Source of the DNA: Hungatella sp. UBA4396
GTDB lineage: Bacteria > Bacillota > Clostridia > Lachnospirales > Lachnospiraceae
Assembly: GCA_002389905.1 (NCBI GenBank)
Contig: DGRE01000010.1
Span: forward strand, 1 to 14,259
DNA: 14,259 bases
Direction: 5' to 3'
Every line of letters begins with the position of its first letter. Positions within the stretch are counted from its first letter, which is position 1. A program made the position numbers and the translations under genes. Below are positions 7,372 through 14,259 of the stretch, piece after piece. The notes beneath the pieces were generated by a model. It had not been told where the DNA came from. It did no database searches and saw only the letters and a program-made list of their open reading frames with translations.

Positions 7372-8199
7372 TTATCCCTTAATTCCGCTGGAGGCGATTC
7401 CCTGTACAAACTGTTTCTGAAAAATAAGGAATACGATAACCACCGGAATTGTTGATATCAATGAAGCGCTCATTAAATGATTCCAATTGACATACTGTGC
7501 ACCGTTCAGCATGGAAAGACCCAGCTGCACGGTATAGTATTGATCCTTTGATACCATGATCAAAGGCCATTGAAGATCATTCCATCTCCACATCACCGTA
7601 AAGATGGCCAATACGCTGATCAGAGGCTTGACGTTGGGCAGAACGATCTTTGTAAAAATGCCGAATTCCGTAGCGCCGTCAATTCTTCCCGCTTCCAGCA
7701 GCTCATTGGGGATTTCTTCAATGAATTGCCTTGACATGAACAATCCGAAGGCTTCCGCACAGGGCGGCAGGAAAAGGCCCACATAAGAGTTTCGGATTCC
7801 CAGCCTGGAGGCAATGATAAAGTTAGGGATCATTGTCACCTGAAGAGGTATCATCAGGGTGCTGAGAACGATCATAAAAAAGATGTTTTTTCCCTTGAAA
7901 TTATATTTAGCAAAGGCAAATCCGGCCAAAAGGTTGATGCAAATGGTGATTGTGGTGGAAATGACTGTCACAATGGTGCTGTTTTTATAATACCTTCCAA
8001 AGTCAGTGGTTTTAAGGGATTCTAAAAAGTTGCCCAGCATGAACTTGGATGGTATCAGCTTTGGCGGAAAGGCAAAGATTTCTCCTACGGGCTTCACTGC
8101 TGTGATAAACATCCAATAAAAGGGAAACAGGGTGATGAGAGCCACGGAAAGTACCAGACAAAAGGTGATGATGCCGTATACCCGTTTTTTCAGCTTCAT
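7372..8199 (-). CDS. ABC sugar transporter permease, MalG type
   Basis: Inner membrane subunit of 275 aa for the CUT1 importer, with about six transmembrane helices (for example 10-33, 74-97, 106-130, 141-160, 191-210, 245-262). The cytoplasmic EAA loop that docks the ATPase is clear: LLEAGRIDGATEFGIFTKIVLP (166-188 region), with the conserved G and ILP-like end. The C-terminus KQFVQGIASSGIKG is typical of MalG-type partners. Its ATG overlaps the stop of the first permease by ATGA, and GGAGG lies 6 nt upstream (8213-8206), so the two are coupled. No ATPase gene is present, so a shared MsmK/MsiK-type ATPase encoded elsewhere is expected. Confidence 0.92.
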   Translation of the reverse strand: MKLKKRVYGIITFCLVLSVALITLFPFYWMFITAVKPVGEIFAFPPKLIPSKFMLGNFLESLKTTDFGRYYKNSTIVTVISTTITICINLLAGFAFAKYNFKGKNIFFMIVLSTLMIPLQVTMIPNFIIASRLGIRNSYVGLFLPPCAEAFGLFMSRQFIEEIPNELLEAGRIDGATEFGIFTKIVLPNVKPLISVLAIFTVMWRWNDLQWPLIMVSKDQYYTVQLGLSMLNGAQYVNWNHLMSASLISTIPVVIVFLIFQKQFVQGIASSGIKG

Positions 8200-9071
8200 G
8201 CTTCGTCCTCCTTATTCAAAAATCTTACCGCAGTCAGTCCGGCCATTACCAGAAACAGGATCACGCCTGCAGAAGCTGCCCTTCCGTACTGGTTTTTTAC
8301 AAATCCCGTTTCATATATGTACATAACTAATGTCTTTGTGGAATTTAATGGGCCGCCTTTTGTCATGGTATACACCAGATCAAAGGAGCGGAAGCTGTGT
8401 ATGATGCATGTGACAAGTACAAACACATGTGTTGTCCGCAGCAGGGGAAATGTAATATACCGGAATTTCTGCCACCCGTTGGCGCCATCCATGACCGCTG
8501 CCTCATAATAATCCGAGGATATTCCCTGGAGTCCGGCAAGATAAATCACCATATTATAGCCGGTACGCTGCCATATGGTTCCAGCAACCAGCATCAGCAT
8601 TGCGAACCTGGTATCATTGGCCCATTTAATGGACTTCATTCCCATGATATTTAAAAGGTAATTGATCAGTCCCACCTGATCCTGAAACAGCCAGGTAAAA
8701 ACCATTCCCACCACAACCGTGGACACTACCGCAGGAAGGTAAAGGGAGGACCGGAAAACTCCTTTAAAAGGCAGGTTTGTATTCAGCAGTATGGCTAAAA
8801 ACAGGGCAAAGGCCATGATCAGGGGCACTGTCATCAGGGTATACATGACGGTATTCCACATGGTTTTCCAAAACACTTCATTGGTCAGCATACGCAAATA
8901 ATTTTCCAGCCTCACGAATTTGGGGGTTCCTATGCCCTTCCAATCCATTAAGCTGTAATAAAAAGTCATGAAAATCGGAATGATCATAAACACCATAAAC
9001 AAAATCATATTGGGAAGGATATATAGATAGGGTACCACCTTGATGTTTCTCCAGAAGGGTTGTTTTTTCAT
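8196..9071 (-). CDS. ABC sugar transporter permease, MalF/UgpA type
   Basis: First gene of the sugar operon, 291 aa, pairing with the MalG-type permease. About six transmembrane helices are visible, beginning with YLYILPNMILFMVFMIIPIF. The EAA loop reads YEAAVMDGANGWQKFRYITF (about 189-208), followed by P-LL, and MTKGGPLNST plus YGRAASAG near the end are typical of MalF/UgpA-type subunits. The longer frame starts at 9086, but that ATG overlaps the only good ribosome site (GGAGGA, 9084-9079) and has none of its own. That site is 7 nt before the ATG at 9071, which I take as the start. The stop overlaps the next gene by ATGA. Confidence 0.9.
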   Translation of the reverse strand: MKKQPFWRNIKVVPYLYILPNMILFMVFMIIPIFMTFYYSLMDWKGIGTPKFVRLENYLRMLTNEVFWKTMWNTVMYTLMTVPLIMAFALFLAILLNTNLPFKGVFRSSLYLPAVVSTVVVGMVFTWLFQDQVGLINYLLNIMGMKSIKWANDTRFAMLMLVAGTIWQRTGYNMVIYLAGLQGISSDYYEAAVMDGANGWQKFRYITFPLLRTTHVFVLVTCIIHSFRSFDLVYTMTKGGPLNSTKTLVMYIYETGFVKNQYGRAASAGVILFLVMAGLTAVRFLNKEDEA

Positions 9072-9078
9072 GTATGAA

Positions 9079-9084
9079 TCCTCC
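9079..9084 (-). promoter_or_regulatory. Ribosome site deciding the first permease start
   Basis: GGAGGA on the minus strand is 7 nt from the ATG at 9071. The upstream ATG at 9086 partly overlaps this site and is preceded only by AT-rich sequence without a ribosome site. Confidence 0.8.
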
Positions 9085-9373
9085 ATATTTTATATAATGA
9101 TATTTTATTGACTCCGATGAATTGCCTGAAATTTTTGTTTGATTTGCCATATAACCAAGCTTATGTTGCAATTGTTATAGATATTTTACATATTATAATC
9201 TTACATTTCATACTATGCATATACAATATATAAAAATCTCATTATATGGATTTTTATTGCATACTTTGTTTATATAAATATGATGATGAAGTCGGGAACT
9301 CCACTTTATCATTTGGAACATTTATATATTTTGCAGTATAATCAGAGATATTCCAGGAAAGCAGGTATCATCC
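9085..9373. promoter_or_regulatory. Divergent AT-rich control region, sugar operon / AraC
   Basis: About 290 bp separate the divergent permease and AraC-family genes. The stretch 9180-9285 is extremely AT-rich. On the minus strand ATGTAA occurs twice, 15 bp apart (9206-9201 and 9191-9186). An ATTGC followed by a T-rich run occurs at 9121 and 9256. No consensus sigma-A promoter faces the sugar operon; a TATATAAAAT run (9096-9087) lies too close to the ribosome site to serve as a -10. An activator-dependent promoter is therefore likely, with the AraC-type protein as the obvious candidate. Exact operators cannot be fixed from one sequence. Confidence 0.5.
9313..9342 (+). promoter_or_regulatory. 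Probable promoter of the AraC-family gene
   Basis: TTGGAA (9313-9318), an 18-bp spacer and a perfect TATAAT (9337-9342), 31 bp before the ATG. Another weaker pair, TTGTTA (9172-9177) and TATAAT (9194-9199), lies farther upstream. Confidence 0.6.
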
Positions 9374-10258
9374 ATGTCATTGAAAGAAAATAACGGCAAT
9401 GAATTCAAAGAAGAGGAAGAGCGCTTAAACGTGCAAGAGGTGCCGTTTAAAAAGGTTTTCTCCTCTTACCGGACCGAAATCACCGGTATCATAATCCGTA
9501 CTGCCGGATATTCCCAGACAGAACCTGGTCATATCTGGGGGCCTGGCATCCGCGCTTATTATCTGCTGCATTATGTTATTTCGGGGAAAGGCTGGTACAA
9601 TGTGGGAAAAGAAAGGTACTGGCTTTCAGAAGGAGATTTATTTATGTCATTTCCCAATGAGATCATTAAATATGGTGCAGACCTGGAATGCCCATGGAAA
9701 TACTGCTGGGTGGGATTTCTGGGATTGGATATTCCTTATATTATGAAACAGGCCGGATTCACAAAAAAGAAGCATATTTTGCATATTCCTTCCGATGATA
9801 TTGCCGAAACTATGATTAACTTGTATAAAAGTTATGGGACACAAACCAAAAGTTACCTGTATATGATTTCAAAGCTAACTCATTTATTCTCCATTATTAT
9901 AGCGGATTCAGAGCGTAACCCTCCTCTTCCAAAAGGCAGTGATTATCTGGAGAAGGCCCTTGCCTATATGAAAACGGAATATCAAAGCCCCATCACCATT
10001 GATGAAATTGCTTCTTTTGCCGGTATTTCAAGCAGCCACCTATACCGTTTGTTTATGAAGGAATATTCTGTTCCCCCTTTAAAATACCTGACCCAGTTCC
10101 GTATACAAAGTGCCTGCAATATGCTGATTGAGAACCCTTCTCTTCCAGTCAGTGTGATTGCTTATTCCGCAGGCTTTAATGATCCCCTTTATTTTTCAAG
10201 ATCTTTTCGAAAAGCCACTGGAGTGTCGCCGTCGGAATACCGGAAAATGAACCGTTAA
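9374..10258 (+). CDS. AraC-family transcriptional regulator (cupin + HTH)
   Basis: Regulator of 294 aa, a normal AraC-family length. The N-terminal half is a cupin-like sugar-sensing domain (about 40-130), with GPGIRAYYLLHYVISGKGWYNV-type pattern and WLSEGDLF. The C-terminal half carries two helix-turn-helix units: ITIDEIASFAGISSSHLYRL (207-226) and VSVIAYSAGFNDPLYFSRSF (259-278), ending in the family signature GVSPSEYR (283-290). The ribosome site is weak (GCAGG at 9361-9365, 8 nt before ATG), suggesting low expression. It is divergent from the sugar importer, the usual arrangement for a local activator of MsmR/RafR type, so it probably controls that operon in response to the imported sugar. 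That role is inference from context. Confidence 0.92.
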   Translation: MSLKENNGNEFKEEEERLNVQEVPFKKVFSSYRTEITGIIIRTAGYSQTEPGHIWGPGIRAYYLLHYVISGKGWYNVGKERYWLSEGDLFMSFPNEIIKYGADLECPWKYCWVGFLGLDIPYIMKQAGFTKKKHILHIPSDDIAETMINLYKSYGTQTKSYLYMISKLTHLFSIIIADSERNPPLPKGSDYLEKALAYMKTEYQSPITIDEIASFAGISSSHLYRLFMKEYSVPPLKYLTQFRIQSACNMLIENPSLPVSVIAYSAGFNDPLYFSRSFRKATGVSPSEYRKMNR

Positions 10259-10273
10259 TAAGGCTGTCTTTTT

Positions 10274-10299
10274 GGCAGAGGCTGCCGGTTTCTCATTTT
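10274..10299 (+). terminator. Weak hairpin after the AraC-family gene
   Basis: GGCAG (10274-10278) pairs with CTGCC (10282-10286) across a 3-nt loop, extended by U-G pairs, and is followed by GGTTTCTCATTTT. The stem is short and the T tract is interrupted, so termination may be partial. Confidence 0.35.
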
Positions 10300-10301
10300 A
10301 A

Positions 10302-10330
10302 TGGACTAACCCATATGACTATGCTATAAT
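10302..10330 (+). promoter_or_regulatory. Promoter of the gdpP-rplI-dnaB operon
   Basis: TGGACT (10302-10307), a 17-bp spacer and TATAAT (10325-10330), with a TG extension (TGCTATAAT from 10322). The predicted start near 10337 leaves a leader of about 40 nt. Confidence 0.75.
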
Positions 10331-10377
10331 AATAAGATAGTGAAAAAGATGACCCTTTTTTCCATAAGGAGAAATAT

Positions 10378-12438
10378 ATGAAAGAAAAGTTCAAAATAAA
10401 GGGACAGCTAAGGACGTATATGCAGTGGCCGCTTTATTTAAGTGCATTGCTGATCGCTGCCAATGCGGTGATTGGTGCAGTTGACGTAAAGGCGGGAATT
10501 ATTATGGCCGCATTTACCCTTCTGTACATCGGAATGTCGGTCTGGCTCTATATTTACAGAAGGAAACGTCTTTTAAGCGGCCTTGTGGAATTTTCTGCGG
10601 AATACTCCTGGATGCAGAAGAAGCTTCTTACTGATCTGGAACTTCCCTATGGAATTGCAGATGAGAGCGGGCGGATTCTCTGGGGGAATGCGGCATTCTC
10701 AGAGGTACTGGGAGAGGAAAAGCCCTTAAAGGTCACAAGAAAGAATATTATGGCTATCTTTCCGGAGATCACCAAAGAGGTGTTTGCCCTGAAAGAGGAA
10801 AGCGCTGTTTTGCATGCAATACGAAACGGGAGAAAGTACCATATCCGGCTGAAGGCCGTTTATGTAAAGGATTCTTCTGAGGACGCTGCCCGGACCATTG
10901 GCACCGAGGTGGCAGGAGAGATGCTGGTAGCAGTTTATCTTTACGATGAAACAGAAATTCTCACCTATAAGCAGATGGTGGATGACCAGAAGATGGTGGC
11001 AGGTCTGATTTATCTGGACAATTATGACGAGGCATTGGAGAGTGTGGAGGATGTCAGAAGCTCCCTGCTCACAGCCCTCATAGACCGGAAGATCAGCAAA
11101 TACATCACCAATATGGAGGGAATTGTAAAGAAGCTGGAAAAGGATAAATATTTTATTGCCATTAAGCAGTCCTATGTCAGTGAATTGAAGGAAAACCGTT
11201 TTTCCATTCTGGAAGAGGTGAAAACTGTTAATATTGGCAATGAAATGGCGGTAACCCTGAGCATCGGCCTTGGAATGAATGGGGACAGCTATTACAAGAA
11301 TTACGATTTCGCAAGAGCTGCCATTGATATGGCATTGGGACGGGGCGGAGATCAGGCCGTCATTAAGGACGGGGAGAAGATCCAGTTTTTCGGCGGAAAG
11401 GCTCAGCAGGTGGAAAAGACCACCCGCGTCAAGGCCCGTGTCAAAGCCCATGCCCTCAGGGAGCTGATGGAGACAAAGGACCGGATTTTAATTATGGGCC
11501 ACCGTCTTACGGATATCGATTCCTTTGGCGCTGCTGTGGGTATTTACCGCATTGCCACTGCCATGGATAAAAAAGCAAATATTATTATTAATGAAGTGAC
11601 AACCACTGTCCGCCCTATGATGGAACGCTTTTCCGGAAATGCGGATTATCCTGAAGATATATTCTTAAGCGGAGCAAAGGCTGCGGAGCTGGTAGATGGG
11701 GGCACCCTTTTGGTAGTGGTGGATGTGAACCGCCCCAGCATTACCGATGCCCCGGACCTGCTTCGTCTGGTAAAGACCATTGTGGTTCTGGATCATCACA
11801 GACAGAGCAGTGAAATCATCGACAATGCAGTGCTGTCCTATGTGGAGCCCTATGCCTCTTCTGCCTGCGAGATGGTGGCAGAGGTGCTTCAATACATTGC
11901 GGACGGCATTAAGATCAAGCCTGCAGAGGCGGATGCCCTGTATGCAGGAATTGTAATCGATACCAATAATTTCACCAACCAGACCGGAGTCAGGACCTTT
12001 GAAGCGGCTGCATTTTTAAGAAGAAATGGTGCGGACGTGGTCCGGGTGCGGAAGCTGTTTCGGGATGAGCTGGCGGACTACAAGGCGAAAACAGAGGCAG
12101 TCCGGGAAGCTGAGATCTTCGAGAAATGCTTTGCCATCAGCGTATGCCGCACAGAAGGTGTGGAAGGCCCCACTGTAGTGGGCGCCCAAGCGGCAAATGA
12201 GCTTCTTAATATAGCAGGAATCAAGGCTTCTATCGTCCTGACGGACTATAATAATACGGTGTACATAAGCGCCCGTTCCATAGATGATGTCAATGTACAG
12301 GTCATGATGGAGCTTTTGGGAGGCGGAGGACACCGGAATATTGCAGGCGCACAGCTTACAGGAGTTACTGCTGAAGAAGCGAAAACCCGCGTAAAAGCGG
12401 TTATCAAAGAGATGTTAGAGAAGGGAGACATATCATAA
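10378..12438 (+). CDS. gdpP: Cyclic-di-AMP phosphodiesterase GdpP (DHH/DHHA1)
   Basis: Membrane-bound enzyme of 686 aa that hydrolyses cyclic di-AMP to pApA, linked in Firmicutes to potassium and osmotic balance and cell-wall stress. Two N-terminal helices (about 15-35 and 39-60) anchor it. A PAS-like domain follows (about 83-150), then a degenerate GGDEF domain (about 205-340; LDNYDEALESV present, catalytic GGDEF signature lost). The DHH domain keeps its metal ligands: H375, D379 and D381 in GHRLTDIDSFG, D449 in VVVDVNRPS, DHH at 472-474, and D528 in IVIDTNNFTNQTG. DHHA1 ends with GGGGH (648-652). AAGGAG is 6 nt before the ATG. Its stop shares one base with the rplI start. Confidence 0.95.
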   Translation: MKEKFKIKGQLRTYMQWPLYLSALLIAANAVIGAVDVKAGIIMAAFTLLYIGMSVWLYIYRRKRLLSGLVEFSAEYSWMQKKLLTDLELPYGIADESGRILWGNAAFSEVLGEEKPLKVTRKNIMAIFPEITKEVFALKEESAVLHAIRNGRKYHIRLKAVYVKDSSEDAARTIGTEVAGEMLVAVYLYDETEILTYKQMVDDQKMVAGLIYLDNYDEALESVEDVRSSLLTALIDRKISKYITNMEGIVKKLEKDKYFIAIKQSYVSELKENRFSILEEVKTVNIGNEMAVTLSIGLGMNGDSYYKNYDFARAAIDMALGRGGDQAVIKDGEKIQFFGGKAQQVEKTTRVKARVKAHALRELMETKDRILIMGHRLTDIDSFGAAVGIYRIATAMDKKANIIINEVTTTVRPMMERFSGNADYPEDIFLSGAKAAELVDGGTLLVVVDVNRPSITDAPDLLRLVKTIVVLDHHRQSSEIIDNAVLSYVEPYASSACEMVAEVLQYIADGIKIKPAEADALYAGIVIDTNNFTNQTGVRTFEAAAFLRRNGADVVRVRKLFRDELADYKAKTEAVREAEIFEKCFAISVCRTEGVEGPTVVGAQAANELLNIAGIKASIVLTDYNNTVYISARSIDDVNVQVMMELLGGGGHRNIAGAQLTGVTAEEAKTRVKAVIKEMLEKGDIS

Positions 12439-12884
12439 TGGAAATTGTGTTATTAGAAGATGTAAAAGCACTGGGCAAAAAGGGACAGATCGTCAAGGTA
12501 AATGACGGATATGCGAGGAATTTCATTCTCCCTAAAAAACTGGGAATTGAAGCCACAACCAAGAATTTAAATGATTTAAAGCTTCAGAAGGCCAATGAGG
12601 AGAAAATTGCGGCAGAGCTGTTAGAGGAGGCAAAAGCCCTTGGGGCAAAGCTTTCAGAGTCCTCTGTCACCTTATCCATCAAGGCAGGAGAAGGCGGAAG
12701 AGCCTTTGGCTCCGTATCAGGAAAAGAAATTTCCGGTGCCATCAAGAGCCAGTTGGGATATGATATTGACAAGAAGAAGCTGGTACTTCCTGAGCCTCTT
12801 AAAACCTTTGGTTCCCATGAGGTTCCGGTTAAGCTGCACAAGGATGTAACTGCAAAATTGATTGTTAAGGTAGTGGAGAGCTAG
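12438..12884 (+). CDS. rplI: 50S ribosomal protein bL9
   Basis: Ribosomal protein of 148 aa, the standard length, binding 23S rRNA at the base of the L1 stalk. The N-terminal RNA-binding domain carries the family signature around GKKGQIVKVNDGYARNFILP (13-32). A charged helical connector (about 41-75) leads to the C-terminal domain (about 80-148). Its ATG overlaps the gdpP stop in TAATG, and AAGGGAG lies 10 nt upstream, so coupling with gdpP is likely. The gdpP-rplI-dnaB order matches that of Bacillus subtilis. The stop TAG is built into the ribosome site of dnaB. Confidence 0.97.
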   Translation: MEIVLLEDVKALGKKGQIVKVNDGYARNFILPKKLGIEATTKNLNDLKLQKANEEKIAAELLEEAKALGAKLSESSVTLSIKAGEGGRAFGSVSGKEISGAIKSQLGYDIDKKKLVLPEPLKTFGSHEVPVKLHKDVTAKLIVKVVES

Positions 12885-12888
12885 GAGG
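12883..12888 (+). promoter_or_regulatory. Ribosome site deciding the dnaB start
   Basis: AGGAGG overlaps the rplI stop codon. It is only 1 nt from the ATG at 12890, too close for normal initiation, but 7 nt from the ATG at 12896, which is therefore preferred. Confidence 0.75.
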
Positions 12889-12895
12889 CATGAAT

Positions 12896-14230
12896 ATGGA
12901 TGACGCCCTGATCAAACGGGTGCTTCCCCACAGCATAGAGGCGGAGCAGTCTGTCATTGGTTCCATGCTGATGGACAGGGATGCCATCATTGCGGCTTCC
13001 GAAATTGTTACGGCAGGAGACTTTTACCAGCACCAGTATGGCATCATGTTTGAGGCCATGCTGGAGCTTTTTAATGAAAACAGGCCGGTGGATCTGGTGA
13101 CTCTTCAAAACCGTTTAAAGGAAAAAGATGTCCCCCCGGAGGTATCCAGCATGGAATTTGTCCGGGATATTATCACCATGGTTCCCACCTCGGTCAATGT
13201 AAAATCCTATGCCGCCATCGTGCGGGACAAGGCGGTCTTAAGAAGGCTTATTAAGGTCAATGAAGACATTGCCAATACCTGCTATGCGGGAAAGGAACCC
13301 CTGGAAACCATTCTGGCAACCACGGAAAAGACCATATTTGATCTTCTTCAGAACCGTACCTCAGGAGAATTTGTTCCCATCCGTCAGGTAGCCATGAACG
13401 TTCTGGAAAAAATCGAGCAGGCATCAAAGAACCAGGGAACTGTCACCGGAATTCCGACGGGATTTATTGATCTGGATTACAAGACCTCCGGCTTACAGCC
13501 TTCAGATTTCGTTCTGATCGCAGCCCGCCCCTCTATGGGAAAGACTGCTTTTGTCTTAAATCTGGTAGACCATATATCTGTAAAAAAGGGTCTTCCATCA
13601 ATGGTATTCAGTCTGGAGATGTCAAAGGAGCAGTTGGTAAACCGAATGCTGGCCATGGAATCCAACGTAGACTCCCAAAAGCTGAGAACCGGAACTTTAT
13701 CCGATTCCGACTGGGATGCGGTTGTGGAGGGAATCGGTGTAATCGGCAATTCCAAGCTGATCATCGATGACACCCCTGGAATCTCCATCATGGAACTCCG
13801 TTCCAAATGCCGGAAGATGAAGTTGGAATACGGCCTTAACGCGGTTATCATTGACTATTTGCAGTTGATGAGCGGAAGCGGAAAAGGCGGAGAAAACCGC
13901 CAGCAGGAAATTTCAGAAATTTCCAGGTCCTTAAAGGGACTAGCCAGAGAATTAAACGCCCCTGTCATTGCACTGTCCCAGCTGAGCCGGGCTTGTGAGA
14001 CGAGGCAGGATCACAGGCCTATGCTGTCTGACTTGAGAGAGTCGGGAGCTATTGAGCAGGATGCCGATGTGGTTATGTTTTTGTATCGAGATGATTATTA
14101 TAATAAAGATACGGATATGCCTAATATTGCGGAAGTTATTATTGCGAAACAGAGAAATGGTCCTATTGGAACGGTTAATCTGGTCTGGCGACCGGAGTAT
14201 ACTAAGTTTGCAAACATGGCCAAGCAATGA
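12896..14230 (+). CDS. dnaB: Replicative DNA helicase DnaB
   Basis: Hexameric helicase of 444 aa that unwinds DNA at the replication fork (named DnaC in Bacillus). The N-terminal domain begins LIKRVLPHSIEAEQSVIGSML. The RecA-like motor has Walker A ARPSMGKTA (210-218, K216), the SLEMSKEQL motif, Walker B VIIDYLQLM (D320), and LSQLSRACETR with DLRESGAIEQDADVV. The arginine-finger region is AKQRNGPIG (K418, R420). It is full length with no intein in the Walker A loop, a frequent intein site in other DnaB genes. A frame opening two codons earlier at 12890 is less likely because of ribosome-site spacing. Codon choice becomes more AT-rich and GCG/CCT/GTT-biased over roughly the last 200 nt. Confidence 0.95.
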   Translation: MDDALIKRVLPHSIEAEQSVIGSMLMDRDAIIAASEIVTAGDFYQHQYGIMFEAMLELFNENRPVDLVTLQNRLKEKDVPPEVSSMEFVRDIITMVPTSVNVKSYAAIVRDKAVLRRLIKVNEDIANTCYAGKEPLETILATTEKTIFDLLQNRTSGEFVPIRQVAMNVLEKIEQASKNQGTVTGIPTGFIDLDYKTSGLQPSDFVLIAARPSMGKTAFVLNLVDHISVKKGLPSMVFSLEMSKEQLVNRMLAMESNVDSQKLRTGTLSDSDWDAVVEGIGVIGNSKLIIDDTPGISIMELRSKCRKMKLEYGLNAVIIDYLQLMSGSGKGGENRQQEISEISRSLKGLARELNAPVIALSQLSRACETRQDHRPMLSDLRESGAIEQDADVVMFLYRDDYYNKDTDMPNIAEVIIAKQRNGPIGTVNLVWRPEYTKFANMAKQ

Positions 14231-14259
14231 GCAGGGCAGAAAAAAGCGCAGAAAGAGGC
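14227..14259 (+). CDS. Possible start of a downstream gene (partial)
   Basis: An ATG overlapping the dnaB stop (ATGA) opens a frame that stays open to the window edge, reading MSRAEKSAERG. The overlap resembles other couplings in this window. No ribosome site precedes it, and eleven codons are too few to identify a family. It could equally be chance. Confidence 0.3.
   Translation, partial: MSRAEKSAERG

Noticed and set aside
10726..11451. Open frame of 241 codons on the minus strand
   Set aside because: Antisense to the PAS/GGDEF part of gdpP, which has clear motifs; no ribosome site and no domain in the translation.
13480..13560. Possible intein at the DnaB Walker A loop
   Set aside because: The motif ARPSMGKTA is continuous and the protein is of normal length.
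1..14259. CRISPR array, insertion sequence, tRNA or toxin-antitoxin pair
   Set aside because: No regularly spaced repeats, transposase motifs, cloverleaf sequences or paired small genes were found on either strand.

Overview
The window looks like a chromosomal segment of a Gram-positive, low-to-mid GC anaerobe, most likely a Lachnospiraceae-type Clostridium (Lacrimispora/Enterocloster-like). Supporting signs are strong AGGAGG-type ribosome sites at most genes, consensus TATAAT promoters, a lipobox sugar-binding protein, a CUT1 sugar importer without its own ATPase, and the Firmicutes order gdpP-rplI-dnaB. The genus is inference; no rRNA or other marker is present.

Left part (1-2995, plus strand): an OmpR-type response regulator and its membrane histidine kinase overlap by ATGA and are followed 24 nt later by a TIM-barrel sugar phosphate isomerase/epimerase-like protein. 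Phased TTAAGC-type repeats lie upstream of the regulator and look like an autoregulatory operator. A 264-nt gap (2996-3259) then holds two copies of the palindrome GTTAG-N6-CTAAC, a further distal half-site, an intrinsic terminator and the consensus promoter of topB. No protein gene is visible for these operator-like sites to control.

Middle (3260-5862, plus strand): topB (DNA topoisomerase III with two C-terminal zinc ribbons) and a single-domain response-regulator receiver, ending at a two-way terminator. Facing them on the minus strand (9071-5971) is a sugar ABC operon transcribed permease, permease, lipoprotein-binding protein, with the binding protein last. An AraC-family regulator is transcribed divergently (9374-10258) across a very AT-rich control region and probably senses the same sugar.

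Right part (10378 to end, plus strand): gdpP (membrane c-di-AMP phosphodiesterase), rplI (ribosomal protein bL9) and dnaB (replicative helicase) form a tightly packed housekeeping operon behind an extended -10 promoter. A reading frame overlapping the dnaB stop runs off the window.

Ribosome-site placement argues that three genes start downstream of the longest possible frame: topB at 3260, the first permease at 9071 and dnaB at 12896. I found no CRISPR array, insertion sequence, tRNA, rRNA or recognisable defence or mobile system. The least explained item is the orphan tandem-palindrome region at 3030-3192.
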